Of a stretch of 20,002 bases of DNA, positions 19,131 to 20,002 are shown in pieces; the first letter of the stretch is position 1, and every line of letters begins with the position of its first letter. The stretch comes from a virus. Under the pieces are notes generated by a model. That model was not told the origin of the DNA. It searched no databases and was given only the letters and a program-made list of their open reading frames with translations. The position numbers were made by a program, and so were the translations under genes. Location of the stretch: positions 1 through 20,002 of the IMG/VR virus record IMGVR_UViG_3300025896_001547, one strand, 5' to 3'.

Positions 19131-20002
19131 CGTAACTTTCTATCCTTATCAGGAGAAAATATCTGATGCTATACTTGAAGCCCTCATCCAAAACCTAAGA
19201 CTGACTGCTAGTGCCACTGAACAAGACATTAAAAAGCTAAAGTTAGTCGAACAACCAGTAGAAATCTCTCGTCAGGCCGGTAAGACTACCGATGTTGTAT
19301 TAACGGTAGAGTTTATAATGATTTACTTCACTAAGGTGTTTAACAAGCGTATAAACATCGGTATATTCGCACCACAGCATGAACAGGCTAAAACAGACTT
19401 TGATAGGCTCAAAGAGGCTCTAAATAGGTCTAGGGAGCTTGTTATTGTGCAAAGTGATGAAGAGAAAGAATATCAAGAGCAATCTAACTCCAAGACCCTT
19501 GTGCTACCCAACGGTTCGTCATGTTATATATTCCCTGTAACTAAAACATCTAAGCCGGAATCTAAAACCCTTGATTTAATCATTTTTGAGGAGTCGCAAG
19601 ACCTTGAAGATAGGATTATTAAAGAGCAGATATGGCCAATGGGTGCATCAACTAACGCTCCCAGAATATATATCGGTACAGCCGGTACTAGAATTTGTTA
19701 CTTCAGAAAGATAGGTAACAGCGAGAAAGCCATCAAGCTCTACTTCGAGGAGATAGTAGCACAGCGTAGACAGGTATTTGAGCAGACAGGCGATGCCAAG
19801 CATTTGATCTACGAGCAATCTATTAGACAGGAGATAGAGAAGCATGGGCTTGAAGCTGATGAGATACAGCGACCTTACTTTGGTAAATGGTTAATTGGCA
19901 CAGGCCAGTTTGTTACAGCCGAGGAGCTAGAAGCTATTGAAACTGATAGAGGTATTACACGCCACTATAAAGATGGTGATTGTTATGTTGGTATTGATAC
20001 AG
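19078..20002 (+). CDS. terL: Terminase large subunit, 3' end outside window (partial)
   Basis: 308 residues are visible. The ATPase has a Walker A-like R-Q-A-G-K-T (65-70), and Walker B with acidic pair is L-D-L-I-I-F-E-E-S-Q (165-174). G-T-A-G-T-R follows as coupling motif III. The nuclease domain begins at the end of the window with Y-V-G-I-D, whose Asp is the first metal ligand. The enzyme cuts concatemers and pumps DNA into the prohead. It starts at ATG 19078 after GGGAGAG and overlaps the small subunit gene by 53 bases in another frame. Confidence 0.9.
   Translation, partial: MLDKLKILRKQHLKTFHNVTFYPYQEKISDAILEALIQNLRLTASATEQDIKKLKLVEQPVEISRQAGKTTDVVLTVEFIMIYFTKVFNKRINIGIFAPQHEQAKTDFDRLKEALNRSRELVIVQSDEEKEYQEQSNSKTLVLPNGSSCYIFPVTKTSKPESKTLDLIIFEESQDLEDRIIKEQIWPMGASTNAPRIYIGTAGTRICYFRKIGNSEKAIKLYFEEIVAQRRQVFEQTGDAKHLIYEQSIRQEIEKHGLEADEIQRPYFGKWLIGTGQFVTAEELEAIETDRGITRHYKDGDCYVGIDT

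Noticed and set aside
1-20002. CRISPR array
   Set aside because: No regularly spaced repeats; the only exact repeat noted is a pair of 16-mers.
1-20002. Stop-codon recoding (TGA or TAG)
   Set aside because: Both serve as ends in tightly overlapping genes such as ATGA junctions and the TAG at 16213; no gene runs through them.

Overview
The window is a stretch of a double-stranded DNA tailed-phage (or prophage) genome. Every gene I can support lies on the + strand, most neighbours overlap by a few bases (ATGA or TAATG junctions), and the window holds a Rad52/YqaJ/NinB recombination module, four HNH endonucleases, a lysis-type pair and, at the right edge, small- and large-terminase genes. Standard bacterial code fits throughout, with TGA, TAA and TAG all used as stops, so recoded lineages such as Gracilibacteria are unlikely hosts. 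The DNA is AT-rich by eye. The lysin-like protein has a short, cysteine-containing SLT/Apf-type domain of a kind known from Gram-positive and Patescibacteria (for example Saccharibacteria) relatives; a monoderm or CPR host is an inference, not a demonstration.

Layout. 2-437: two small genes, the first cut by the window edge. 438-1030: about 590 bases without a convincing gene, with a possible three-way-junction RNA (492-617), an extended -10 promoter followed after about 45 bases by a hairpin-plus-T terminator (821-877), and a 16-base direct repeat. 1031-1378: a small protein, then a hairpin-rich non-coding stretch (1379-1610). 1631-4585: recombination module (Rad52-type annealing protein, YqaJ exonuclease, NinB-like protein) flanked by two related HNH-AP2 endonucleases. 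4582-5492: small proteins, a DNA-binding winged-helix candidate, a third HNH gene. 5540-6349: two-TM holin candidate and secreted lytic-transglycosylase-like protein. 6443-9464: small accessory genes, several of one membrane segment, plus a C5-cytosine-methyltransferase-like protein.

9452-9552 is a compact control region: a promoter followed at once by two mutually exclusive 10-bp stems, the second ending in a T-run, like an attenuator or a Q-type late promoter/terminator pair. Downstream lies an uninterrupted array (9567-18586) of a truncated nucleotide-sugar dehydrogenase, a NodB-type deacetylase, six glycosyltransferase-like genes (one a GT-B plus GT2 fusion) and three methyltransferases, interrupted by one HNH gene with its own promoter. 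It runs without a visible terminator into the terminase genes.

The glycan array is the most unusual part. Together it could build and decorate (oxidise, deacetylate, methylate) a sugar chain on the virion, the phage DNA or the host surface. Its position between the control region and the packaging genes suggests late expression with the virion genes. Other points for a second look are a recurring TATAAT-N6-ATG arrangement suggesting leaderless mRNAs and several possible RNA switches.
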